NCBI GenBank assembly: GCA_964459445.1
Contig: CAYWMP010000004.1
Span: 1-64,000, forward strand
Length of the DNA: 64,000 nucleotides
Source: CAYWMP01 sp964459445
Lineage (GTDB): Bacteria; Desulfobacterota; DSM-4660; Desulfatiglandales; HGW-15
Direction of reading: 5' to 3'
Shown here piece after piece: positions 8,072 through 17,113 of this stretch (position 1 is its first letter; every line of letters starts with the position of its first letter). The notes beneath the pieces were generated by a model, which was not told the DNA's origin, did not search any database, and saw only the letters and a program-made list of their open reading frames with translations. The position numbers were made by a program, and so were the translations under genes.

Positions 8072-9613
8072 ATGGCTACAAAGACGCCCAAACAAAAGCC
8101 GGACGAGATTGCCTGTCTCTATGAGGTCACAAAGGCCATCCACGCGACTCTTGACCTGAGAAAGGCCCTCTATAAGGTCCTTGATCTGTTGTCACAACAC
8201 CTGGGGATGGATAGGGGTTCCATCACCATACTGAACAGGGAGACATCCGAGATCCATACCGAGGTGGCGCACGGCATTTCATCCGCTGAAAAGACGAGAG
8301 GACGCTATAAATTGGGAGAAGGGGTCACCGGGCGGGTCATTGAATCGGGTCGGCCCATGGCTGTTCCCGACATCAATGAAGAACCGCTTTTTCTCGACAG
8401 GACAAAGACCCGCCGTCGCATCGACAAATCTAGAGTATCCTTTGTTTGTGTTCCAATCAAAGATCGCAGGAGGGTCGTGGGCGCTCTGAGCGTGGACAGG
8501 ATCTTTGAGGAAGCCTATCCATTGGATGAAGATGTCAGATTTTTGACCATCATCAGCACCTTGATCGCCCAGAAAGTGGCCCTGCTTGATGAAATCAACA
8601 GGGAAAGAGAGCTTCTCAACAAAGAAAATATTCGGCTTAAAAAGGAACTTAGCAAGAAATACAGCTTCAGCAATATCATCGGAAACAGCCGAAAAATGCA
8701 AGAAGTCTTCTATCTGATTACGCAGGTCTCCAAGAGTAATGCGAACGTACTTCTCCTGGGCGAAAGCGGTACAGGGAAAGAACTGGTGGCCAATGCCATC
8801 CATTACAACAGCCTGCGTTCGGATAAACCTTTGGTGAAAGTCAATTGCGCCGCATTGCCCGCAAACCTTGTTGAAGCGGAGTTGTTCGGGTACGAAAAGG
8901 GGGCCTTTACCGGCGCCAACCAACAAAAAGAAGGGAAGTTTGAAAGAGCCAATGGGGGCACCATATTCCTGGATGAGATCGGATCTCTGGCCCTTGAAAG
9001 CCAAGGGAAATTATTAAGGGTCCTCCAGGAGAAGGAGTTGGAAAGACTTGGGGGTGCAAAGACCATCAACGTGAATGTACGCCTGATTGCCGCAACGAAC
9101 AAAGACCTGGCAAAACACGTGGATAAAGGCGCTTTTCGAGAAGACCTCTTCTATCGTCTTAATGTTTATCCCATATATCTCCCGGCGCTCAGGGAACGAG
9201 AGGCAGACCTCCTTTTGCTGACAGATTATTTTTTGGAAAAATATGCGGAAGAGTACGGGAAAGACATCAGGAGGATTTCTACGCCAGCCATTGACGCCTT
9301 CACCCAGTATCATTGGCCCGGCAATGTGCGAGAGCTTGAAAACTGTATGGAAAGGGCGGTTTTACTCTGTGACGATCAGGTCATCCACAGCTATCATTTG
9401 CCCCCAACACTCCAAACGGCAGAGGATACGGGGACGAGACAGTCACAATCCTTGAAAGAGGCTGTGGAGCGATTTGAGAGGGAGTTGCTGATCGATGCCT
9501 TAAAAAGCAGCCGAGGGAATATGAGGCGAGCGTCACGAGCCCTAAAGACCACTGAAAGGATCTTTGGCTATAAGGTCAGTAAATACGACATTATGCCCAA
9601 GCAGTATAGGTGA
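8072..9613 (+). CDS. NifA-like sigma-54-dependent transcriptional activator
   Basis: The protein is 513 aa from the ATG at 8072, preferred over an in-frame GTG at 8057 because GTGAGG then serves as the ribosome-binding site. The order is GAF sensor domain (about residues 20-175), AAA+ sigma-54 interaction domain with Walker A GESGTGKE, the GAFTGA loop that contacts sigma-54, Walker B IFLDEIG, and a C-terminal Fis-type helix-turn-helix of NifA type (NMRRASRALKTTERIFGYKV). The GAF domain would sense a small molecule or redox state. A candidate sigma-54 promoter lies about 42 nt after the stop codon, just ahead of the ferredoxin/kor operon, which makes that operon the most likely target. Confidence 0.9.
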   Translation: MATKTPKQKPDEIACLYEVTKAIHATLDLRKALYKVLDLLSQHLGMDRGSITILNRETSEIHTEVAHGISSAEKTRGRYKLGEGVTGRVIESGRPMAVPDINEEPLFLDRTKTRRRIDKSRVSFVCVPIKDRRRVVGALSVDRIFEEAYPLDEDVRFLTIISTLIAQKVALLDEINRERELLNKENIRLKKELSKKYSFSNIIGNSRKMQEVFYLITQVSKSNANVLLLGESGTGKELVANAIHYNSLRSDKPLVKVNCAALPANLVEAELFGYEKGAFTGANQQKEGKFERANGGTIFLDEIGSLALESQGKLLRVLQEKELERLGGAKTINVNVRLIAATNKDLAKHVDKGAFREDLFYRLNVYPIYLPALREREADLLLLTDYFLEKYAEEYGKDIRRISTPAIDAFTQYHWPGNVRELENCMERAVLLCDDQVIHSYHLPPTLQTAEDTGTRQSQSLKEAVERFERELLIDALKSSRGNMRRASRALKTTERIFGYKVSKYDIMPKQYR

Positions 9614-9654
9614 GGCCCAAAATACCATCCGGGAAGTTAAGTCTATCAAGGGAT

Positions 9655-9672
9655 TTGGAATTCACGCTGCTT
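9655..9672 (+). promoter_or_regulatory. candidate sigma-54 (-24/-12) promoter
   Basis: TTGG with GG at 9657-9658 and CTGC with GC at 9669-9670 are separated by exactly 10 nt, as sigma-54 requires. The -24 half is imperfect after the GG. Its position directly after a sigma-54 activator gene and about 64 nt before the structured RNA element supports it. The start of transcription would be near 9682, placing the RNA element in the 5' leader. Confidence 0.5.
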
Positions 9673-9735
9673 GACAAACGCTACCTCTCAATATAATAGC
9701 AGTTGAGGTTTCACTTTAGCCCTTTTCAACTATGC

Positions 9736-9947
9736 GGGGGCTCAGCAATCTCTTTACAGGGACGAAAAGCTTTCTTGATTATGCATAGGACGTTGCAGGC
9801 CAGCGGGCGGGGTGGCCGCTTAAGAGGACTCACAGATTACTTTCCGGCCTATCGTGGCGAAGGTTCGCCGCCCGCCTTACTGAGGCGGCGTGCACGTGGT
9901 CGCTCACTGAACCGAGTTCGTCCCTTCCAAGAGATCCCCGAGCCCCC
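9736..9947 (+). ncRNA. structured RNA element, copy A (212 nt)
   Basis: This is the first of three copies of a 212-nt element that align without gaps; by hand about 136 of 212 columns are identical in all three. The outer stem P1 pairs 9736-9743 with 9940-9947 (8 bp). P2 pairs 9748-9754 with 9929-9935 (7 bp, invariant). P3 pairs 9759-9766 with 9917-9924. A central stem pairs 9803-9810 with 9868-9875 (8 bp, GC-only). It lies 127 nt before the ferredoxin gene in the same orientation, as expected of a 5' leader element. I do not recognise the family. The element contains a stretch open in one frame, which I reject as a gene. No clear terminator follows this copy. Confidence 0.78.
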
Positions 9948-10074
9948 TCATAAGCAAATAAGCTTTCAAAGCGTTAGCGTTATTCCAATTGGAAGTACAT
10001 ATAGGTTGAGCCGGAATCTTAGGGATTATATTAGGAGACCGGCTCAAAAGGTTTCAAGGTCTTGAGGTGGATTA

Positions 10075-10338
10075 ATGCCCGTGAAAATGTGGAGAAAGCC
10101 TCTCGATTGGGATGAGAAGGCGATCACGCCTGCCCTGATCCATATTATTGAAAGCCGATGTAAGGGTTGCGGCCTTTGTGTGGAGTTCTGTCCCGAGGGG
10201 GTTTTGGAGATGTCCGATTCGTTCAACCAGAAAGGGTATCATCCTCCCTATGTCACGGCGCCGTCCTCCTGTGTTGGTTGCCAGTTCTGTGAAGAGGTTT
10301 GTCCTGAATTCGCTATTTATTGTGAGGCTTCGGAATAG
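10075..10338 (+). CDS. 4Fe-4S ferredoxin, delta subunit of 2-oxoacid:ferredoxin oxidoreductase
   Basis: An 87-aa protein with two 4Fe-4S binding motifs: CKGCGLCVEFCPEG and CVGCQFCEEVCPE. It is the KorD/VorD/PorD-type subunit that passes electrons from the TPP subunit to external ferredoxin. The ATG at 10075 has GAGGTGG upstream. The order delta, alpha, beta, gamma is kept downstream, although a 350-nt gap containing a repeat separates this gene from the alpha gene. Confidence 0.88.
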   Translation: MPVKMWRKPLDWDEKAITPALIHIIESRCKGCGLCVEFCPEGVLEMSDSFNQKGYHPPYVTAPSSCVGCQFCEEVCPEFAIYCEASE

Positions 10339-10346
10339 ATGCACTT

Positions 10347-10590
10347 AGCGAAGCTCCTCCTTCCTGTCCCGAACCCTGCTTTTTGGGGGGCGGGGAAACC
10401 GATCCACCCTCCGTAGCAACAAGCTATTGCGGAGGACGGGCGAGTAGAGAAGTATTTAACTTGGTTGCTCAGGCGAAGCGATGGTGGTTGCTAGATACTC
10501 GATACTGGATAAAACAAAATAAGAACAGTTACTGATTGCATCTCCGCTAAAGACGGAATCTTCGACCAGCATCCAGAAACCAGCATCTAG
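10347..10590. repeat. 245-bp dispersed repeat R2, copy 1
   Basis: The segment is repeated in inverted orientation at 36163-36406 with high similarity, including the strings CTTCCTGTCCCGAA and CTAAAGACGGAATCTTCG. It contains a strong hairpin, CCTCCG...CGGAGG (about 10414-10436). A fragment recurs at 38020-38062. It fills most of the gap between the ferredoxin and KorA genes (10339-10688). The remainder of the gap holds only the AAGGAG ribosome-binding site for the next gene. Confidence 0.85.
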
Positions 10591-10688
10591 CATCTGTTTG
10601 CAAATTACACTGCAACATTAAGAAACTTGACGCAAATCATAAAATCTTTGGCCATATAAACGGCTAGTGTCTTGAATAAGGAGATGTT

Positions 10689-11855
10689 TTGACATCCAAG
10701 GCGGTTTTGACGGGGGATCATTTTATTAACGGGGATGAAGCCTGTGCAGAAGGGGCCTTGGCTTCGGGATGCCGATTCTTTGCAGGATACCCGATTACGC
10801 CGGCCACCGAGGTGGCTGAGACAATGGCGAGACGGCTTCCCTCTGTTGACGGTATCTTTATTCAAATGGAAGACGAAATCGCCTCCATGGCCGCAGTGCT
10901 CGGCGCAGCTTGGGGTGGGGCCAAGACCATGACATCCACATCCGGCCCCGGGTTTAGCCTGATGATGGAAAATTTGGGGCTCGGCATCATTACTGAGACA
11001 CCCTGCGTCATCGTAAACATCCAAAGGGGGGGGCCGTCAACAGGTCTTCCCACACTCTGCGGCCAGGGGGACATCATGCAGGCCCGATGGGGTTCCCACG
11101 GTCATTATGAAATCATTGCCCTCAGCCCCAGTTCCCCGCAAGAGATGTTCGATTTCACTATCAGGGCTTTCAACCTCTCTGAGACCCATCGTTGCCCGGT
11201 GTTGATCATGGCCGACGAGGTCGTGGGGCACACCGTCGAACGCGTCACTATCCCGCCTGATGATGCGATTGTGGTGGTTAACCGAAAAAAACCTACAGCA
11301 CCTCCTGACAAATACCTTCCTTACAAAACGGATGGGTCTCTGGTCCCAGTCCTGCCTGATGCAGGGGAGGGGTATCGTATTCACATCACCGGACTTACCC
11401 ACGATGAAAAAGGTTATCCCATGACGGATGCGGAGACCCAGGAAAAGATGGTCACGCGTTTGATAGGGAAGATTAAAAAAAACCGGAGCAAGATTATCCA
11501 TTACGAAGAATACTACCTGGATGGATCGGAGATTGTCATTGTGACCTACGGGTCTTCTGTAAGGCCGGCCCTTCGAGCCATGAGAAGCTTGCGAAGGGAT
11601 GGCATCCAAGTCGGCCTCCTTAAGTTGAATACAATCTGGCCCTTTGCAGAGGAAGTCATTAGGGATCTGGCGAAGCAGGTCCATGCCTTTGTGGTGCCTG
11701 AGGTGAATTTCGGTCAGATCGTCTTGGAGGTGGAACGCTGTGCATCCGGCCAAGCCCTTACGACACTGATTCCCCATGCCGGAGGAGGCATTCACACACC
11801 GCAGCAAATCATGGAGGGCGTGAGAAAGACGTCCGACAAATTCAGGAGTAACTGA
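10689..11855 (+). CDS. korA: 2-oxoacid:acceptor oxidoreductase, alpha subunit (KorA type), cluster 1
   Basis: A 388-aa subunit of a ferredoxin-dependent 2-oxoacid dehydrogenase, which decarboxylates a 2-oxoacid to acyl-CoA and reduces ferredoxin. Family signatures are FAGYPITPATEVAE near the N-terminus, the TPP-contacting stretch around QMEDEIASMAAVLGA, TSTSGPGFSLM, and IQRGGPSTGLPT. Translation starts at a TTG with AAGGAG about 6 nt upstream, since no ATG fits. Substrate class cannot be fixed from sequence; 2-oxoglutarate or aryl/branched-chain 2-oxoacids are possible. It sits next to its beta subunit. Confidence 0.88.
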   Translation: MTSKAVLTGDHFINGDEACAEGALASGCRFFAGYPITPATEVAETMARRLPSVDGIFIQMEDEIASMAAVLGAAWGGAKTMTSTSGPGFSLMMENLGLGIITETPCVIVNIQRGGPSTGLPTLCGQGDIMQARWGSHGHYEIIALSPSSPQEMFDFTIRAFNLSETHRCPVLIMADEVVGHTVERVTIPPDDAIVVVNRKKPTAPPDKYLPYKTDGSLVPVLPDAGEGYRIHITGLTHDEKGYPMTDAETQEKMVTRLIGKIKKNRSKIIHYEEYYLDGSEIVIVTYGSSVRPALRAMRSLRRDGIQVGLLKLNTIWPFAEEVIRDLAKQVHAFVVPEVNFGQIVLEVERCASGQALTTLIPHAGGGIHTPQQIMEGVRKTSDKFRSN

Positions 11856-11876
11856 GAAAAGGAGACGAATCAGAAA

Positions 11877-12743
11877 GTGAACGCCGGACCATCACAAAAG
11901 CATCCAAAGGACGAGCTTCTAAGGAAGGACCGCATTCCGCATATATGGTGTCCTGGGTGTGGTATTGGGAGTGCCGTTTCAGGCGTTATCAGTGCGCTGC
12001 AAAAGACGGGCATCGAATACGACGATTTCGCAGTTGTCTCCGGCATCGGATGTTCAGGGAGGGTTGCAGGATACCTAAATCTGGATTCCTTTCATACCAC
12101 CCACGGCCGAGCGATCCCTTTCGCAACAGGATTGAAGCTGGCAAAACCCCGATTAAATGTCTTTGTTTTCAGTGGGGAGGGAGACCTGTTTTCCATTGGA
12201 GGCAATCATTTTATCCATGCCGCCCGAAGAAATATCGACCTCACCATTATTTGTGTGAATAACATGAACTACGGTATGACGGGGGGGCAGGCCTCAGCAA
12301 ACACCCCCACGGGAGCGCGGACGACCACAACTCCCTTTGGAAACTGGGAGATACCCTTGAACCTCCCCTCTCTGGCCGCCGCCTGCGGGGCCGTTTACGT
12401 GGCCCGGTGGCTCTCTTTGGACGTGAGACGACTCACAGAATCCGTACATGAGGCCCTGATAAAGCCGGGTTTTAGTTTCGTCGAGGTTATCGCCCCTTGC
12501 CCCACGGCCTACGGGCGGCGGAATCGTCTTGGGCCGCCCCTTGATATGATCAAGCTTTACAAAGAGAACTGTGTGATCAGAAATGGCGTCCATCCGGATG
12601 AAACGGTGATCCGTGAAGGGGAGAAAATGGTTCTTGGGAAGTTCATTGACACGGAGCGACCCACATTTTTAGAGAGCCTTGCACGGCTATCGGAACTCAA
12701 AGAAACCCAGTGGCCTAAAAAGGAGGGGGCGGCGGGGAGCTAG
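11877..12743 (+). CDS. korB: 2-oxoacid:acceptor oxidoreductase, TPP-binding beta subunit, cluster 1
   Basis: A 288-aa subunit starting at GTG with AAAGGAG upstream. The N-terminal IWCPGCGIG and ...GIGCSGR supply conserved cysteines. The TPP/Mg motif reads GEGD, followed about 28 residues later by VNNMNYGMTGG. The usual motif is GDGD, as in the beta subunits of clusters 2 and 3 in this window, so the Asp-to-Glu change is odd. The tail after residue 200 diverges from the other two copies. Together with alpha, gamma and delta it forms one oxidoreductase. The gamma gene is 314 nt downstream, separated by RNA element B and its terminator. Confidence 0.87.
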   Translation: MNAGPSQKHPKDELLRKDRIPHIWCPGCGIGSAVSGVISALQKTGIEYDDFAVVSGIGCSGRVAGYLNLDSFHTTHGRAIPFATGLKLAKPRLNVFVFSGEGDLFSIGGNHFIHAARRNIDLTIICVNNMNYGMTGGQASANTPTGARTTTTPFGNWEIPLNLPSLAAACGAVYVARWLSLDVRRLTESVHEALIKPGFSFVEVIAPCPTAYGRRNRLGPPLDMIKLYKENCVIRNGVHPDETVIREGEKMVLGKFIDTERPTFLESLARLSELKETQWPKKEGAAGS

Positions 12744-12769
12744 TGATGTGTCCCTTCGGACTAGGAAGC

Positions 12770-12981
12770 GGGGGCTCAGCAATCTCTTTACAGGAACGAA
12801 AGGACTTCCTATTTGTGCAAGGGGCGTTGCAAGCCAGCGGGCGGGGTGACCAATTAGGAGGACTTAGCCATCACCTTCAGGCGAATTTGAGCAATATCTC
12901 GCCGCCCGCCATCCTAAGTTGGCGTGCGAGAGCCCGCTCACTGAACCGAGTTCGTCTCTTCCAAGAGATCCCCGAGCCCCC
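12770..12981 (+). ncRNA. structured RNA element, copy B (212 nt)
   Basis: The second copy aligns to copies A and C without gaps. The outer stem extends to 10 bp here (12768-12777 with 12974-12983). An internal stem GGTGA/TCACC (12845-12849 with 12871-12875) is fully Watson-Crick here and wobble-paired in copy A. The loop segment 12854-12859 is exactly complementary to 12912-12917 outside the central stem, a possible pseudoknot. It lies 76 nt before the gamma-subunit gene, in the same direction. The 3' strand of the outer stem is shared with an intrinsic terminator, as in riboswitch expression platforms. Confidence 0.78.
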
Positions 12982-13002
12982 GCTTTATTGAGCGGGCTTT
13001 TT
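12979..13002 (+). terminator. intrinsic terminator overlapping RNA element B
   Basis: The stem CCCGCT (12979-12984) pairs with AGCGGG (12991-12996) around a 6-nt loop and is followed by C and five T. The 5' arm of the terminator is also the end of the 3' strand of the RNA outer stem, so the two structures exclude each other. It can either end the korA-korB transcript or act as a conditional attenuator before korC. Confidence 0.75.
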
Positions 13003-13057
13003 GGGCGCTAATTACTTAAGGGAAACTCATCTCTGATTCGAGGCGTGAGGAGGAATA

Positions 13058-13618
13058 ATGGAGCCGGAAAGCCAGTACAAGGAGATCGTTATTACCGGAT
13101 TTGGGGGACAGGGAATCATTCTGGCAGGCAATATCCTTGGAAAAGCTGCGACCCTCTTTGAGAAGAAGAACGCAACCCTCATCCAATCCTACGGTCCTGA
13201 GGCCCGGGGGGGCGCCTGTGCTGCACAGATCGTGATCTCGTCAGATCCCATAGAATACCCCTACGTGGAAAATCCCAGCATTTTGGTTTGCATGTCTCAA
13301 GAGGGATTCGACAGGTACACCGGGACCCTGGTCGAGGGAGGGACGCTCTTTACTGACTCCGGCCTGGTTAAGGTGGACACAAAAAAGATTCCGAAGGATG
13401 TAGATTCCTATTCCATTTCAGCTACCGGTCTTGCTGAGGAGATGGGCGTTAAGATGATGGCAAACATCATCATTCTGAGCTTCGTCATCGCCGTCACGGG
13501 AACGGTCTCCTATGACGCACTCAAGCAATCCATTGTTGCTTCGGTACCAAAGGGCACAGAAGAAAAGAATCTGGCCGGGATGGAGAAGGGCTATCAATCC
13601 GGATTGGATATTCAGTAA
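13058..13618 (+). CDS. korC: 2-oxoacid:acceptor oxidoreductase, gamma subunit, cluster 1
   Basis: A 186-aa gamma subunit. Diagnostic stretches are TGFGGQGIILAGNILG at the N-terminus and SYGPEARGGAC around residue 47. It belongs with the alpha, beta and delta subunits upstream. It is unusual in being set apart from beta by RNA element B and a terminator, so its dosage could be controlled separately. The ATG at 13058 follows GAGGAGG. Confidence 0.88.
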   Translation: MEPESQYKEIVITGFGGQGIILAGNILGKAATLFEKKNATLIQSYGPEARGGACAAQIVISSDPIEYPYVENPSILVCMSQEGFDRYTGTLVEGGTLFTDSGLVKVDTKKIPKDVDSYSISATGLAEEMGVKMMANIIILSFVIAVTGTVSYDALKQSIVASVPKGTEEKNLAGMEKGYQSGLDIQ

Positions 13619-13729
13619 AAACGGCGCTTAATCCTTCGCAGAGGAAAGGTATTTAAAAGGATAATCGCGCCAGGGCAGGCCTCTTATCCAGTCAAAGAAA
13701 ACTGAGTTTTACAACAGAAATAGGGGGGC

Positions 13730-16700
13730 ATGGATTACAATAAGGGGGTACTCATTGTCGGGGCTATGCCGCAAGGTCTTCAGGCGGCCCTAACCTTGGC
13801 CAACTGTGGCAGAAGGGTTGCCATTGTTGAGAAGAACTGCGAAATAAAGCCGCCATTCCGTCGCTGGAGCGACCAGGGAAAGCGATGGCACCAATACCTC
13901 ATTTCTCAAATCTCCTATCATCCACTCATAGAGCTACATACCGACACAGAAATCACAGCCATAAAAGAAGGTAAGCACGGCGCAGAGGTCGAATGGAACC
14001 AGCGGCCTCAGTGGGTCGTTCCGGACTTGTGCGTGGATTGTCAAATATGTCTCTCCTCCTGTCCTGTGGAACTCCCCGAGGGAAAGAAGCCCATATTCAG
14101 GTTGAATGCACCGAGCTCAATGGCCGTCGATAAGCGGCAAAAGGCGCCATGCCGATCCGCCTGTCCCATTGATATGAATCCCCAGGGATATGTGGCGTTG
14201 ATTTCACAGGGACGCTTTAACGAAGCCTACGATCTTATCCTGGATAAGAATCCCCTCCCCGGGATTTGCGGTCGGGTCTGTCACCATCCATGTGAAAGGG
14301 AGTGCAGGCGTCAGGAGGTTGACGACCCTATTGCCCTATGCGCATTAAAACGTTTTGCAGTAGACAAAGTAAGAGAAAGCGGCAATCGATCTTTAAGACA
14401 GGCGATGCCACAACCTGACGCACCCCGAATCGCTATCATCGGATCCGGGCCCGCCGGGTTGACCGCCGCTCACGATTTGGCAAAGGCCGGATTTCGCCCA
14501 ACCCTTATCGAGGCAGATGACAAGCTCGGAGGCCTCCTAAGGCAAGGGATTGCGCCCTATCGTCTCCCGAGGGAGATCATCGAAGAGGAAATCGAACAGA
14601 TATTGAAGCTGGGGGTCGATGTTAGATTCAATTCGCCGGTGACATCAGCGGAGGACCTGGAAAAGCTCAAGGAGGAGGGTTTCGAGAAAATCCTTTTGGC
14701 CACAGGTGCTTCAAAGGACCTCAAAATGAACATTAGGGGAGAAGAGATTCAAGGCATCCATGGGTGTGTTTCATTTCTGAAGAAACTGTGGATTGGAATC
14801 GTTCCCGAATCTCTCGGCGAGGTTGCCGTGATTGGGGGCGGCAATGCAGCAATTGAAGCAGCGCGGGCCAGTGTTCGGACAGGGGCCCAATCCGTCACCC
14901 TTCTTTATCGCCGCACCAAAAAGGAAATGCCGGCAGACCCCCATGAGGTGGAGCAGGCCATAGAAGAAGGCGTGAAGTTCATGTTTCTCACGACTCCGGT
15001 GGCATTCGAGGAAATAGACGATCGATTGGCTCGAATCAGATGCCTAGAAATGGAACTGAAAGAGGTGGATGCATCCGGACGACCTCGGCCAATTCCAATC
15101 TATGGGTCCGATTTTTTAGTCAAGGCGGATACCGCCATTGTTGCCATCGGTCAAAGGGCGCATGATTACTATGGAATTTTAAAGAATCCAGACCTGGCAA
15201 CTCCGGGGATCCTGGAGAACGACAGTGAAGAAGAGACCGAAGTCCGCGGCATCTATGCCGCAGGGGATCTGGTTAAAGGTCCGACGACCGTGGTTGAGGC
15301 CATGGCATCCGGACGCAGGGCAGCTGAAAGAATCATGCATGACCTCAAACCCACTGAAAGACCTCATTCAAAAAATACATCTGAGTCACCCTATGATGAT
15401 TATGACCCGATCCCAAAGACGATTCAACGGCAATCACGACGTTCGATCCCTCATCGAATGATCACAGAGCGGATAAAGGACAGCCACGAAGTCATAGGTC
15501 CCTACTCGGAAGACGTGGCCATCGAAGAGGCCTCAAGATGCCTCCAGTGCGGGGTCTGCAGCGAATGTCTCAGGTGTGAAACCTCCTGTGAGTTGGACGC
15601 CATCTGCCATGATCGGAAAACAACCAAAAGGACCGAACATTTTGATCAGGTTATCCTGGCCGAGGATGGCCAAGGCATTTTGGAAAAGGAATGTTCTCGC
15701 GTCCTGAGGATAGGGGACCTTGCAAAAACAACGTCCTGGGCCAGGGCCATGGTAGCCGGCCGGGCAGTCGCCCTGGAGGCCCTTTCAGGGACGTCTCCCG
15801 CGGTGATGGAGACAATCTCCAAAAAACATTTGGGCGACGATGCACCAAGGATAGGCGTTTTCATCTGCTCGTGTAATGGGACATTGGATCTGGACGGGCA
15901 ACTTGACAGGATGATCGCGCCCTTGGGAAAGATTCAAGGGGTGACCCATGCTGAAGTCTTGACATCTGCCTGTCACCCTGAGAAGGGGCAAATGATCGAA
16001 AAAGCCATACAAGAAAAGGGCCTGAATGGTGCCTTGATCGCTTCATGCGCCTGCTGTCATCTCGATTTTGCCTGCGAATCCTGCAACGACCAACGCATTA
16101 GACTGAAGCATCGGCTTTTCGGGGAGTCAGGATTTGAACCACGGGATATAGCCCTGGTCAATATCAAGGAAACATGCCTGATTCCATTTCAAAGTGAAAA
16201 AGAGAGGCTCGGCAGGGCATCCAGTGTGATTCGATCAGGGCTGCATCAATTAAAACACGAAAGGGCATGGTCATTGATGGGTAAGACGCCGCCCCCCTGC
16301 CCGGCGGCCCTTGTCTTGGGAGCAACAGAGGCCGGGATCGCCACTGCAATGAGCCTTAAAGGGCAATTTTCTGAAGTGCTCCTTGCGGATGAGAGAAAGA
16401 TCGATCGCCGACGTCTTCGGTTGCTCCAAGACAGCGGTATTCGCGTGATCGCTTCGGTCAGGCCTGTTCGGCTTGATGGGCAGCGGGGAAGATTTCATTT
16501 GATCGTAGAAAGGGTTAAAAGCTCTAATAGCAAAAGGGCGGAGGCTTTTAGACCACCTGGAGCGAGAACGCGCAAAATGCTCCTGTCCATGGATGGCAAG
16601 GCCTTTGAGGAAGCCCCTGGCTATGAGAGAATCGAGGCTGGTATCATCCTATTGGGGAGAAAGGAATTCAAGGACATCCCCTATAAGAGAGATGACTTTG

Positions 16701-17113
16701 CACAAAGCCTTGCCAATGTTCCCAAAAAGGCCTTTGGTTCCCTTGAGACCGCCATCCCGGGCGTTTATATGGCATCATGGTCGCAAGTCCGGGGCGTCTC
16801 TGAAGGGATTCTGGGGAAATCCGCAGCGGCCGAGGCGATTGAAGGGATTTTTGAAAAAATCCATCCAGGGCATAACCTTGTTGCCCGGGTGGATGCTGAA
16901 TTTTGCCGCGGCTGTGGCAAGTGCGCAGATATCTGTCCCGAAGGCGCCGCTCACCTTGAGGAGATACCCCGAGGGACAGCCAGCTCCAGGATAGAGCCCC
17001 TACTATGCACAGGATGCGGAAATTGCCTCGCAGAATGCCCGACAGGGTCCATTCTTTTGCCTGAAGCTGAGCAGGAATACTTCCAAAAGGTGATAAATGC
17101 ATTCTTGGAATAG
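13730..17113 (+). CDS. giant flavin/iron-sulfur oxidoreductase: HdrA-like and GltD/NfnB-like fusion with ferredoxin domains
   Basis: A 1127-aa cytoplasmic redox protein. In order: an N-terminal Rossmann segment (LIVGAMPQG), a 4Fe-4S motif near residue 105 (CVDCQICLSSCP), a GltD-type Cys-rich domain (CRSACPIDMNPQG ... CGRVCHHPCERECRR), the FAD site IIGSGPAGLTAA near 235, the NAD(P) site VIGGGNAAIEAA near 365, a second Cys-rich block (CLQCGVCSECLRCETSC), an HdrA-like half, and two C-terminal ferredoxin motifs (CRGCGKCADICPEG, CTGCGNCLAECPTG). The GltD/NfnB part would handle NAD(P)H and the HdrA part ferredoxin and flavin, which suggests an electron-confurcating transhydrogenase role. It is co-directional with korC upstream, and the MvhD-like gene overlaps its end. 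Confidence 0.82.
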   Translation: MDYNKGVLIVGAMPQGLQAALTLANCGRRVAIVEKNCEIKPPFRRWSDQGKRWHQYLISQISYHPLIELHTDTEITAIKEGKHGAEVEWNQRPQWVVPDLCVDCQICLSSCPVELPEGKKPIFRLNAPSSMAVDKRQKAPCRSACPIDMNPQGYVALISQGRFNEAYDLILDKNPLPGICGRVCHHPCERECRRQEVDDPIALCALKRFAVDKVRESGNRSLRQAMPQPDAPRIAIIGSGPAGLTAAHDLAKAGFRPTLIEADDKLGGLLRQGIAPYRLPREIIEEEIEQILKLGVDVRFNSPVTSAEDLEKLKEEGFEKILLATGASKDLKMNIRGEEIQGIHGCVSFLKKLWIGIVPESLGEVAVIGGGNAAIEAARASVRTGAQSVTLLYRRTKKEMPADPHEVEQAIEEGVKFMFLTTPVAFEEIDDRLARIRCLEMELKEVDASGRPRPIPIYGSDFLVKADTAIVAIGQRAHDYYGILKNPDLATPGILENDSEEETEVRGIYAAGDLVKGPTTVVEAMASGRRAAERIMHDLKPTERPHSKNTSESPYDDYDPIPKTIQRQSRRSIPHRMITERIKDSHEVIGPYSEDVAIEEASRCLQCGVCSECLRCETSCELDAICHDRKTTKRTEHFDQVILAEDGQGILEKECSRVLRIGDLAKTTSWARAMVAGRAVALEALSGTSPAVMETISKKHLGDDAPRIGVFICSCNGTLDLDGQLDRMIAPLGKIQGVTHAEVLTSACHPEKGQMIEKAIQEKGLNGALIASCACCHLDFACESCNDQRIRLKHRLFGESGFEPRDIALVNIKETCLIPFQSEKERLGRASSVIRSGLHQLKHERAWSLMGKTPPPCPAALVLGATEAGIATAMSLKGQFSEVLLADERKIDRRRLRLLQDSGIRVIASVRPVRLDGQRGRFHLIVERVKSSNSKRAEAFRPPGARTRKMLLSMDGKAFEEAPGYERIEAGIILLGRKEFKDIPYKRDDFAQSLANVPKKAFGSLETAIPGVYMASWSQVRGVSEGILGKSAAAEAIEGIFEKIHPGHNLVARVDAEFCRGCGKCADICPEGAAHLEEIPRGTASSRIEPLLCTGCGNCLAECPTGSILLPEAEQEYFQKVINAFLE

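Noticed and set aside
9703..12991. Reading frames through RNA copies A and B that encode similar peptides (shared SAISLQ, LQASGRG and EIPEPP words)
   Set aside because: The resemblance follows from nucleotide conservation of the RNA element. Copy C has two stop codons in the same frame, and there is no plausible start or ribosome-binding site.
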